Below are positions 12,801 through 23,276 of a stretch of 64,000 nt of DNA, piece by piece. The position numbers and the translations under genes were made by a program. Numbering within the stretch: position 1 is the stretch's first letter; every line of letters starts with the position of its first letter. Origin of the DNA: Gyromitra esculenta (Eukaryota > Ascomycota > Pezizomycetes > Pezizales > Discinaceae); assembly GCA_038503075.1 (NCBI GenBank), contig JBCAML010000001.1, forward strand, positions 1,178,001 through 1,242,000, written 5' to 3'. The notes beneath the pieces were generated by a model. The model searched no databases. It was not told the DNA's origin and was given only the letters and a program-made list of their open reading frames with translations.

Positions 12801-14241
12801 TCAGTGTACTCATCATAAACTTTCGGACGGCATACCTCTTACAGGGATTCAGTACTGTATCCGTATTTTCAGGCTAGGGAGACTAAGCCACCAAGAAACT
12901 CTGAGCCAGCAAATAATTGGCTGGCTTTTTCCGGATTGGGATTTGTTGCCTATTGCTTTATCGGCGCCCACATATATATATTTTGTCATGGATGCCATGT
13001 GGCAGGTACATATGTGCCACGGTTGTCAGAGCCTTTAGCAATTTGATAGCAGTTGCCACGATTCGAATAGTTGATGCACCCCGCAGCAGAGACCTGGTAC
13101 CGGGATATATATGTTTCCAATCAGGCTCTTCTCAAACGCATCTATCGATCCTAGTAAGACATTAGATCCACGCATCTTAGATCAGCTCATAGCCGACGAG
13201 CCAGGATAGGAGAGGCGTATCGGAGATAGGTTGCTTTGACCTATCTATGATTGATGTTGTCTCAAGTGTGGTATTTGGGCTGGCGATGGCCGTTTGGAGT
13301 TAATCATGTGACATCACTCGAGTTCGTTTTGGACGAATCACTATATCTGATATCGGTGCCTCGGCCTCCATCGGAGCTGTGTTCCGTCTATAAAGCTTCT
13401 GAAAAGACTCATATTAGCACTGTCCTTTGTGTGAGTTTCTGGTTGTTTCCACTGTGGTGCGTTGTCGGCCGAGTGATGCCTCGTGACGATAAAATACACC
13501 ACGAACATATTGCCCCGCTTCCTCAGGCAGATTACACGTGGGTTCGATGGACGGCCGTGATAAGAGATATATATAAAGCACGTCACACGAAAAGGGGAGA
13601 AATACTGCAATTACTAAGTCGGCAGAATAGGAGCCTAGTGTTATCACGCTATGGAGCATATGTATCATATTAGCTAGAGACATCACCTAAAATTTTATGT
13701 AGCAAAGACTACTAGGCTATCAATGGAGTCTCTTGCACGTCTAACAATAAGTATATCATGATAGTTTCCATACGCACCATGTGTGGCTAAAGCAGTATCA
13801 CAGTGGCGTCACTTAGACTGGTCTTAAGGCAGCTCTTCTTCTGAACCTGTAAGTTATCTATGTTCTCTTCTAGGTATCGCTATTAGCATCACTGCTATCG
13901 CCACCACCACCACCACCACCACCACCACAGCCAACTATACCCTGCGAGTGGCTTAGTTCATGCTTGTATTGGCCGTAATTCCACAGACCAAATATATATC
14001 ACGCAAGAGTTCATTTCTCTCCAACTATTTTCAGGGTCGGCTTGCCATCAGTTCCGGCACATACTCAAACAATAGGGAACCATCGCCCCACATAATTTGA
14101 TGGCATTAATCAACCCATAATGAACATTACCAGCAAAACCAAAACTTGTTGCGTATCAAACTCAGCTAGGTGGTAAGATAACTATATAGTAGACTTCCAT
14201 GTTCAAACATGATGGACACTAAAATGCTACGGAATATAAAT
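9900..14241. other. Long gene-poor tract
   Basis: About 4.3 kb without a recognisable gene. The longest open frames (120 codons near 10.57-10.93 kb, 140 codons near 13.25-13.67 kb) have no domain, signal peptide or credible composition, and the second is matched by equally long frames on the other strand. The tract holds a (CCA)n microsatellite at 13901-13928. I cannot identify any transposon. Confidence 0.55.
13901..13928. repeat. (CCA)n microsatellite
   Basis: About nine uninterrupted CCA triplets in non-coding sequence. Confidence 0.9.
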
Positions 14242-15059
14242 CTAGCACTCTACGCTTTCCATCATCCAATCGAGCGGCATCATCTCCCTACTATCAATAA
14301 TTCTTAAGTCTACACCCTTTTCTACTAAAAGCTTCATAATAGGGGCATGCAAGTTTTGAGCTAGATCCATATTCCGCTTCTCCACCGATATGTGAAGCGG
14401 TGGTATTCGCTCTGCGTCGAGGCGACAGAAAAGAGCCGAATTTTCATCTAGTAAGTATTCAACCCCAAACTCGACCCCATCCCAAATTTCTCGTCAGATT
14501 GCAAACCTCGAGTAATGTATCTTGATGCCATTTTCATCCAACATTATCCCTCTTGCGCAGTGTATTCACTGCACTATCAAACATGCCATGCTGGTCACAA
14601 AGTCGATATAAAAACGGCCACCCAGATAGCTATTTCATGATACCCTTCACGTTGCGCACACCCTAGTTTATAGCCCGCTCACGCAATGGTGCTCGGTAGA
14701 TGATGGCTACAAAGCGGATCCTCGAAGAAAAAAGCATCGTCCATGATCACATCCAAAATCGAATCTTTGACCTATTCCGGTGAGGCGAACATCACAGGGT
14801 GTCCGAGGCCGACCCTTACGATAATTTCTCCTCGCCCAAGCAGGAATTTTGAAAATTCACGATCTCCAGTCACTATTGCCCAGTAGAGGGCTTTGAACCT
14901 GTAGGGCTCACGTGGTGTAATCGAGCGAAAACATGGGCATAGAAGGATAGCAAAGCAATTGTTGGCATAAATGAGGGAATAAAGGTCTCTGGCCTCAAGG
15001 TTTTCTGTAATAATTAGGATGAGTTCGTTGGCGATGCCGAGGATGCTTGTCGAAACCAT
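14242..15059 (-). pseudogene. Broken F-box/ankyrin-repeat gene
   Basis: Seen: a 95-codon reading frame from 15059 begins like a fungal F-box (ILGIANELILIITENLEARD, then LYSLIYANNCFAILLCP) and goes on into an ankyrin-like stretch (FKALYWAIVTGDREFSKFLL). It stops at TAG 14772-14774. Beyond the stop the same frame remains open for about 35 codons (VKDSILDVIMDDAFFFEDPL). From about 14480 another frame resumes with ankyrin-type sequence (PPLHISVEKRNMDL, then APIMKLLVEKGVDLRIID, then PLDWMM) until TAG at 14242. Known: proteins combining an N-terminal F-box with ankyrin repeats are common in filamentous ascomycetes. Inference: at least one premature stop and one frame change make this a decayed copy. 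An unrecognised intron could explain part of the break, but I found no pair of splice sites restoring the middle segment. Confidence 0.65.
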
Positions 15060-15325
15060 TGTGTGCTACGAAGTGTTCATGGTGATATCTGGGTTCTCTT
15101 TGGTGGTTGCATGTAACTACGCTATTACAGGTTGGACATTATGGCGAGTCATAGGGTCAGGGCAATATGCTCATAAATTATCACTCGGTTATTCGGAATG
15201 AAAATTCTCACGTCGGTCGGGCTTCAAGGCCTGCCTTCCTCACACTACCTAAGACTTCATTCGAAAAAATATAGCCTACCTAAGATCCGAAAAGAACACA
15301 AATACGTCAGAGGGCGCAAATTTGC

Positions 15326-15434
15326 TTTCAAGGCGCCTTGAAAATTTCTCTTGTCAAGTTTTCTCGATTCTATTGCGCAATGGAGTTTGGAGACCGAGCG
15401 AAGGCAAAAGAGGGCCTTTGCGCTTTCTCGGTCT
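15326..15434. repeat. Perfect 18-bp palindrome followed by an imperfect hairpin
   Basis: Positions 15326-15343 form an 18-bp perfect palindrome (TTTCAAGGCGCCTTGAAA). Some 50 bp downstream, 15391-15410 pairs with 15415-15434; the outer AGACCGAG/CTCGGTCT stem is perfect and the inner part is interrupted by a few mismatches. No coding capacity. They could be the remains of a small transposable element. Confidence 0.7.
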
Positions 15435-16804
15435 AGACCACTATATAGTTTTAGTAGCTTGTTAGCCCTATCCCACTCTCAAAATGACCTGATGCGGTGA
15501 TTCGAAGCGTTAGGAAAAAGGTGAAGAAACCCTGTCGTTCAGCAATCTTGGACGAGAACCAGTCAATTCCAAATTTCACCAAATGCTTCTCTGTTAATAG
15601 CCAATCATCGTCTTTCGGATGATCAAGACGTGAGCATTTGACGTTCGTCGGCTCTGAACGGCCGCAGCTGGGGCAAGGGCTTCGCGCCTGATCTAATCGA
15701 TAACGAGGCCTTGAAGACTTTTATGTAGTTGAGTGATAAATTCTTAGGTTCAGCACTAATTTTCAGCATGGCGGTGATGCTCGGTGGTGGTTCCAAATTC
15801 GGCCGATTTTCCGAGGTCTATATTCTTATGGGGTTGAGTTTGAGGAATAGGCTGCGGATAGGGAATTGCTGCGGTATCCGGTGCATTCACAGGAATAAAG
15901 CGTTTCAGGAACATGTGAAATACGATAAAAACAGGTGTAATAACAACGAGTCTTATAGCTTTAGGACGAACTGAAATAGTCACGCGAGTCACAGCTATGT
16001 CAGCCATACCCTAGGGCTAACCACTAGTCAACAATTTGGCCGGTAATAATCGGCGACCTCATCTCCCACTTGCATTATTGGCTTGAAGGTTTGGTGGAAT
16101 GTGCACTTTCTGACGACTGGATCATTTCTATTACTATACAGCGCCTGGGGCTGAATATCACGGGATTCGTTGTAACGTTGCACATGGGGCAAAGATCTCA
16201 CGTTATTTGGCCTCGCCCTGGGTACCCTTCCCATAGCTACCGGCTTAACTCACATATTTACGCAAATGTCTTGAGGGAACAGTCCAGGCTTGTTTCAATG
16301 AAGAGGAGTTCAGTGGACATGCTTTAGGCACTCTCCAAGGATAATTAGCCGAACGAGACCTGCGCCGCTGCTGTCAACAGGATGTCGAAATGTCTTGAAG
16401 AAACTGCGAGTCGAATCTCCGAGATACACCAAGAGAAAGCCGTGCTCGAACAAAAATGAAGATAAATCCCCGACAGAGGGTCCTTAGTCGGGTAGCTAGG
16501 GGCAATAAAGATGATCTGGTGGCTGAGTGGTATATTACTCTAACTGTTACCACGAACTGACAACGACTTTCAACCACAACTCAACCTTGGGACCATGATC
16601 AGCACCTGATTGCGCCTGATGGATGTCATATCCACTCAAGCAATATCGTGGTCTTGTCAGGTAGGGTTCACGTAGGACTCGTGTATGATCTCGGTAATAT
16701 TGTGGGGTAAAGGTTAATAGCAGCGGATCGTCATGGGTTAGGGTCACGCACACCAAACAAAAGGGTTTTGGCGGCGGAATGTTCCGGTACTGATTGGTGG
16801 CTGA

Positions 16805-16836
16805 ATGTTTTCCATTCGATATGTTTTCCATTCGAT
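16805..16836. repeat. Perfect 16-bp tandem duplication
   Basis: ATGTTTTCCATTCGAT occurs twice back to back in non-coding sequence. Confidence 0.9.
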
Positions 16837-17706
16837 ACGAGAAGAGGCGGATAATTGGGACATTGGTGAGAAAGTGTACACATTGGAAATAACACTTATG
16901 TCTTGGGGAGAATACCGGTTTAGTTGACTCACCAAGCGTTCTTTCCGAGACTTGGGAAGCTTAAGGGTGGTTTGGTTGAAACCTTGCGAGCATATGTATT
17001 CGCTGTCACACAGCATACATGTGGCTGCAGCCCTAAATATTATTCTGGTACAGATCGATTGAAATTAGTACGAGTCAGGGGTAATCTACTATTTCCCCCA
17101 TATATGTATATCCGTGTGGATATGGAGTCGAATCCACCCATCCAACTTTTTACCTCCGCAACCAAGCTCGATGGGGCATACATATGTAGAGTGAAGATCA
17201 CCCGCACCCGCAGGTTTCTGGAGTTTCCTATGCAGGGGAATAAATTATCGTGACAGGGAGAATTTCCCAGATCACAGCAATGAATGATCGCTCTGGCCAT
17301 AGCAAAAAGCGCGTTGTTGCGTCATTCCTGTGTGTGGGTGTGGGAGGGATATTTCAGACTGGGATGTTGTCCTGGTACTAGCTGACACGCGTATTGGTGA
17401 GGTCTACTTTACATCCACAACTGCAATGTCTGCAGATGGCTCCCTCTCGCGCGTTTAATTTGCCTCCACTGTATTTCTCTAGTCAGCAGTCGCTCATGAG
17501 CATATATTCGACAGCTCCTTCTATAAATACTACTATTTGAAGCTTGAGGTCGACTCGTCCTTTTTAGCCCTCTCTCTTAATTTCTCTCATTCTTCTAGTT
17601 CGAATTCCAGCTTCTAGTAAACCGAAAAACTCAGCGCTAGCACCGTAAATCCATCTTGCTAAATATATTGCATCTCTGTAGAAGGTGGGTTTAGAATATA
17701 TTTCTG

Positions 17707-18045
17707 TTATCTTTCCTCCTCTGTCCTATGAAATCTTTCTTTCTTTTTACGGAACCCTTTCCGGACTTCTGCCGCACGACAAAAAAACCCCCCTAGATTC
17801 CCGAGATTTCGGATCCGTGATTCAGTTTTACGGCGAAACAACTTTGCTAGCACATCAACCATACCAAATACCTCCATGCGGGCGCAAACTACTACATCGG
17901 AGGAATGGGAAAGCCCACTCGGCGTAATTCCGGAGATCGCTATGGCAACAAATGGCACTTGTTCGATGAAAAGGCGGAGGGTGTTGAGGATCTCTAGTAT
18001 ACTTTCTTCCTCCAAGCCATTTACCCCTGCTATTATTGTCAACAT
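17707..18045 (-). CDS. Possible hypothetical ORF, 112 codons, unrecognised
   Basis: An ATG-initiated frame on the minus strand reads like ordinary protein in its first 80 residues (for example ILEILNTLRLFIEQVPFVAI and SDVVVCARMEVFGMVDVLAK), with mixed codon use rather than the stop-rich pattern of the surrounding tract. The last 25 residues are basic and low in complexity. No domain is recognised. It lies only 322 bp upstream of the divergently oriented GH81 gene, so it could also be chance within that gene's 5' region. It may be a fragment of an older gene, since nothing extends it on either side. Confidence 0.25.
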   Translation of the reverse strand: MLTIIAGVNGLEEESILEILNTLRLFIEQVPFVAIAISGITPSGLSHSSDVVVCARMEVFGMVDVLAKLFRRKTESRIRNLGNLGGFFCRAAEVRKGFRKKKERFHRTEEER

Positions 18046-18367
18046 ACACCCTTCTTCACCTATGCTTTATCAATTCACACGATACCAATTATTCTTGCGC
18101 AAATTACAACAAGTTTAGTCTGCTGGCCATAGCACTTATACCATCGTTCAAATCTTCAACGCAGAACCGTAGTCGAATATATACCGGCGAAGGTCTATGC
18201 CTTTAATTTTAACCACCTAGGATATTTGGGAGCGTATTTGGGACATATAATCGAACCAACCCACTGGGTGGTTGCTTCTATTCCCAGCTGCAATATTATA
18301 ATTAATATTTCTCCTATTTCATTTTAATACTTTATTTCATTGCTGTTTTTTGTTTGCTATAGCTATC

Positions 18368-21300
18368 ATGGCAAGAAAAACGCTAATATATGCCCGAATA
18401 GCACCAGCAGTAACAGCTCCATATCACCCAAAACCGCCATTATCATCGAGGCCTCGCAGATTTCTTCGAGCCATAGTCCCACTACTATTGGCATTCGCCT
18501 CGTTCGCAAGTGCGTTACATCTCCCCGCAGATCCGAACGCACCACCCCCTCTCTGGCCTTCAAAAATAGAAAGGGTTCGTGACACGCTTGAGCTACTAAA
18601 AACCGGAGATCTACCTATCGAATTTGGCATATATCATCGGCCTCCCTCGATAGAATCATATATCACCCCATCGAAAATGACTTCTCTTTTCGACCTGCCC
18701 ATCTCGACTGCCCCTCCGCTTGACATGTTTCCGCGGAAATATCATCCTGTATCCAAAAAATGGTTCTTGAACGTTTCGGATGACACCCCGCTGCCAACCA
18801 ATAAGTTTGTGTTCCGTGTCATATGTACCTATCTTTTCTCACTGTCTAACCATGTCAACTTAGGTTCTACACAAACCTGTTCCTTGATACCCAGCAACAG
18901 GGTGTCTGGACCGCGCCATATATGATTTGGCTTAACAAGGGCAGTTTTTATGGGGCCAGCATCTCCCATACTGATGCCAATCAGCTTGTGGGTAAAGCAG
19001 TTTTCTCCAAATCCAAACTATTCTTCCAGATACTGACAAAATATTAGGCACTTGGCCCGGAAGTATCCCCAGGAATTGTCGAGTTTTATATTTCTCCTCT
19101 CGGCGTCGAATCAGTTACATTGGGGGCCGTGGAGTTTAATAATGGCACGAGTTCCATGAGGCTGTTGAACCCTACAGAAGGCTCCGTCGATATGGGCCTC
19201 TTCGCTGATCCCGCACGATATGGCTACGATACCAAAAAGATGATCGTCCCGCTTGTCCAGGGTATGGCTTTCATTACCGCAGAGTATACAGCCTTGACGC
19301 CCATGGTAAGCTCTGGGATCATGTACCGCAAGGTCGAGCTCATGTCAGTCCCAGGGGGGCCCCAGGCCTGGAGGCTGACTCTCGAAGATGGCAAGTTCTG
19401 GATGCTTTACGTAACTGTTCAGGACGGTGGTGCACCGCTCAGTTTCACTCAGACGGTGAACAATCGTCTCACTGCAAATCGCTCCTTCAGTGGTATCGTA
19501 CAGGTTACAAAGCTTGTCGATCCCTCGTTCGAGAGTTTGACCGATTCGCTTGCTGGGGCTTATCCAGTCGCCAGGAACCTGTCTGCGATTGTCCAAGGAA
19601 ACACGGCTAATTATACTTTCTCGTGGGAGAAGCGTGGAAGGAATGCTGCCGACAGCTTGTTGATGTATGCATTTAAGCACCACGTGGCTTCTTTCAGTCC
19701 CGGAACTGCTGCCGGTCGTACTGGGATGTTCTTAAATAGTACGACGAAAGGGATAATGGAAGCTGTGAAAGGGAATAGTTGGACTATGACCGAGAGTCAA
19801 CTGCCGACGAATATAGGGTTCCTTATTAATGACGGTGCGGGGCTTTCGTCTTATGCGAAGCAAAAGATTCAAGGGCAAGTTGTACAGGACTTGAATGCGG
19901 ACTTTGTCGCAGCTACGGGTGGTGAAAGTTGGTACTTCTCTGGAAAGGTAGGATCTGCTCTATTGCAGTTTTGTATAGTTTTTTCATAATGTGACTAATA
20001 TTTGGTGGTATTATAGGCCTTGGGGAAGATTGCACAGGGATGTTTGACTGCTACAGCTGTTGGCCTTGATGATGTCGCTCGCGAGGCATTGGGCAGGTTG
20101 AAGACTGCCTTCGCCAGGTTTGTTACGAACCATCCGACTTTCTCGTTGGTTTACGACAGTATGAATTCTCTCTCCTTGGCTTGATACCTTGAGATGTACT
20201 GACAATGTCCTATAGCCAACTTCGGAGGTCTTGTTTCAGACGTACTTTTCCAGACTGGTGATCCAGGCAGAGACTTTGGTAACAGCAACTATAACGACCA
20301 CCACTTCCATTATGTTAGTATCTCTCTTGTTTGTTCATACCGCAGTGCGGGCTGATCTTTCTTCCTAGGGTTACCACATCTATACAGCAGCTATCATTGT
20401 ATACTTGGACCAGAAGCTCAATCGCGATAATAGCTGGCTTTTACAAAATGCGCCCTTTATCAATTCTTTACTTAGAGATGTGAACATTCTATTCATTCCT
20501 CAACCGTATTCGCATACATACCAGGAATAATTTTAACAAGTAATAGGTTTCCAATCCCCACGCTAGTGATAGGTATTTCTCAACCAATAGGGCGTTCGAT
20601 GTATTCCACGGCCACTCCTGGGCTAAAGGTCTCTTCGAATCCGCCGACGGCAAAGATCAAGAATCTTCTTCCGAGGATATGCATTTCGCCTACGCAATGA
20701 AGCTGTGGGGACGTGTAACCGGTGATGCAGCAATGGAGGGCAGAGGGAATATGCAGGCTGCTATCATGGCACGTACATTTAACGAATATTTCCTTTTGAA
20801 GAACGGGAACACTACGCATCCGGCACAATTCACCCCCAACAAAGTTACCGGGATTGTAAGTTCATATTTTGTATAGCTCAAAGCTTTGGGGCGACGCTAA
20901 CTTGCGCTCGAAAATAGCTGTTCGAGAACAAGGCTCATCATACTACGTATTTTGGTCACTTACCACAATACATCCAAGGCATTCACATGCTTCCCTTCAC
21001 GCCTATGATGCCTTATTACCGCTCTCCCCAGTTTTGCGCCGAGGAATGGGAAACCTGGTTCCAAGGCAAAACTGGCAATGTTACCGACGGGTGGAAAAGC
21101 GTTCTCTATGCCAATGTCGCACTGTTCCAACCCGTGAGCGCCTGGCTGTTTTTCGACCAGCCCAACTATGATCCAGCATGGACAAGCGATGGGGCCAGCA
21201 GGAGTTGGAATATGTTGAACTCTGCTCGTAGGTTATCTCAAAGCGAGTTTGTGGGATGTCTTTAACTAACTTGGATTGTAGTGCTTGGTGGTGCTCCGGC

Positions 21301-21388
21301 CACTGTTGCGACCTATGAATACGGGAGCAATCAACCCATTTATAGAAAAAAACCTACAGATCATTACCAGTACGGCAAAAAGCGTTAA
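18368..21388 (+). CDS. GH81 endo-1,3-beta-glucanase
   Basis: Seen: nine exons, 18368-18804, 18864-18987, 19048-19947, 20017-20158, 20216-20313, 20369-20479, 20547-20855, 20918-21227 and 21282-21388. Introns are 54-69 bp, all joins keep phase, and the protein has 845 residues. The N-terminus has a basic stretch of about 34 residues and then a hydrophobic core (AIVPLLLAFASFASA), so it is either a long signal peptide or a signal anchor. The GH81 fold is marked by NKFYTNLFLDTQQQGVWTAP and ISHTDANQLALGPEVSPG, the catalytic region YNDHHFHYGYHIYTAA (Asp562, His566) and FHGHSWAKGLFESADGKDQE with SSSED (Glu643 and Glu647). The four-residue Glu spacing and the Asp/His pair match the residues known from yeast Eng2/Acf2. 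Known: GH81 enzymes cut 1,3-beta-glucan and serve in cell separation and wall turnover. Some donors are weak (GTTTGT, GTGGGT, GTGAAC) but are the only ones that restore conserved sequence. The peroxiredoxin gene follows on the same strand 828 bp away. Confidence 0.95.
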
Positions 21389-22216
21389 GGAGGGAAATCT
21401 GATTGAAAATCCCTCGCTGTTAGACTTTTAGACGTCTACATGGCTCTTTTTTTTCATTTGTTATAAGTTTGGTGATTGGTATGGCTCGTGATTGATCGAT
21501 AGCTTTATCATCGATTCCTCGAGCCCTTTTTCTTTCGCTCGTGCCTCATAGTATTACAATTAGGGTGGTATTTTCCCTCTGAAGCTAGAATTCCTTTGTT
21601 CCTTGGCAGGTTTTGGGGTTATATCGGACGGCGCAAGCCAGTTAACGGAGCAAGTTCTTATCTTGAAGGTTCTTTTTACTCTGTAATTAGTATCGATTCC
21701 TCGCAAAATCAATACTTTTCATGTATCTATCTAAATTCAACACTTGTTTGGGGTCTACTTACTACTTATTCAAATTACTAGTACTTTCTTACAATTGTGA
21801 AAAATGCGACTAATCAAATACACAACTACTCGAAGGCTTTGGTTTGGTCCACTGTGTGTGTAGTTAACTTCTTCTGACTCGGAGCGCCCCGATATTACAT
21901 AATATTCGCGGGTTGAGATTTCCTTTAAATCACTAATACTCTGATGCCTGTTAAATTTGCGTCTGGATGGTTAATTTTATGAAAGAATTGCTATTGCTCT
22001 GGCCAAATTCCTTCTAATTTAGGCAAGCTATCATAGATTATCACTCATATAGGGTTAGGGATTCGCGATAAGGAGCGATAAGTGGCCTGACGCAACTGAA
22101 TTTTCTCCACCATCCGTCCCTGGATTTCCCGCATAAAACACTTCGTCCCCGCAATTTCGCTTTCACTTTCAATCCAAACCTTGCAATTCATCAGTATTAA
22201 CTCTAATACACTCACG
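21389..22216. other. Intergenic region between GH81 and peroxiredoxin genes
   Basis: 828 bp holding the GH81 3' flank and the peroxiredoxin promoter. No ORF worth calling. T-rich runs follow the GH81 stop (from 21449). Upstream of the peroxiredoxin ATG the last 100 bp are C/T-rich and have no TATA box. Confidence 0.6.
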
Positions 22217-23276
22217 ATGCGTCCCTTCGTTACCCCTCTCCGTTCCCTTTCGTCCCGGCTCTTGCTCGCCAACCCCATCGTTCGGGCCCCTCTTCAATTC
22301 CATCCCCGTTCCGTTACGGTGGCTCCCATTCGCATTGCCAACTTCTCCAAAATTCGCGAGCAGCCTCGTCTCCGCCTCGGCACCGAAGCCCCAAACTTCA
22401 CCGCAGAGACGACCCATGGCAAGATTAACTTCCATGAGTAATACTCATCATCTCCCTTCAGAAATCCAATTTTTCCTGACATCCATCCCAGATTCATCGG
22501 CGACAACTGGGTCATCCTCTTCTCGCACCCTGCTGACTTCACTCCCGTATGCACCACTGAGCTCGGCGCCTTCGCCAAGCTGCAGCCTGAGTTCGCCAAG
22601 CGTGGCGTGAAGCTAATCGGTCTCTCCGCCAACGGCCTCGAAAGCCACAATCGCTGGATCAAGGATATCGATGAAGTGACTGGTAGTGAGTTTACTGGGA
22701 ATCAAAGCTTCCCAATTATTGCCGATGAGAAGAGGGAGGTTGCATGGTTGTATGATATGGTTGATTCGCAAGATTTGGCGAACATTGACCAGAAGGGTAT
22801 GTATAAGAAAATTTGGGAACGGATATCAAATTGCAGAAAATTCTAACGGTTATGTGGGGGAAGGAATCGCGTTTACCATTCGTTCGGTCTTTGTTATCGA
22901 CCCGAAAAAGAAGATTAGATTGTCAATGCAGTACCCTGCGTCGACTGGTCGCAATTCGGCGGAGGTCCTGCGTGTCATCGACTCGTTGCAGACTGGAGAC
23001 AAGAACGGTGTAACTACACCAATTGACTGGACGTAAGATAAATTCCCCGATTCCCCGATTTCTGGAGTGAAGTACTGACGATAGGTTATTAGCGTGGGAG
23101 ACGATGTTATTGTGCCGCCAACCGTCAGCACAAAAGACGCGAAGGCGAAATTTGGAGAGGATAACGTGAGGGAACTGAAGCCGTAAGTTTATCTTCTGGG
23201 AAAGATTTTGTGTGGCGTTTTTTACTGACTAATGTGTTGGCATAGATATTTGAGGTTTACCACCCTCAAGAAATAG
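22217..23276 (+). CDS. Mitochondrial 1-Cys peroxiredoxin (Prx6/yeast Prx1 type)
   Basis: Seen: five exons, 22217-22437, 22492-22796, 22864-23032, 23093-23182 and 23246-23276. Introns are 54-67 bp, all joins keep phase, and the protein has 271 residues. The first 45 or so residues are rich in Arg, Ser and Leu with no acidic residue before the catalytic fold, as expected of a mitochondrial presequence. The peroxidatic site is SHPADFTPVCTTELGAF with Cys94, the only cysteine in the whole protein, so no resolving cysteine exists. The C-terminal Prx6-type domain (TIRSVFVIDPKKKIRLSMQY.., WTVGDDVIVPPTVS) is complete. Known: such enzymes reduce peroxides in the mitochondrial matrix and depend on glutathione or thioredoxin systems to recycle the Cys. 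A poly(A)-signal-like AAATAAAT lies about 95 bp after the stop. The third acceptor (AAG at 22861-22863, after a TCTAAC branch box) is chosen because it restores GIAFTIRSV. Confidence 0.95.

Larger units (their letters stand above)
15060..18367. other. Gene-poor tract upstream of the GH81 gene
   Basis: About 3.3 kb without a confirmed gene. It holds a cluster of palindromes at 15326-15434, a perfect 16-bp tandem duplication at 16805-16836 and one possible minus-strand ORF at 17707-18045 (listed separately). The part next to 18368 is A/T-rich and is presumably the GH81 promoter; no clear TATA box stands out. Confidence 0.5.

Noticed and set aside
13251..13673. A 140-codon plus-strand frame in the gene desert
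   Set aside because: No domain, and frames of 89-90 codons overlap it on the other strand; it looks like chance.
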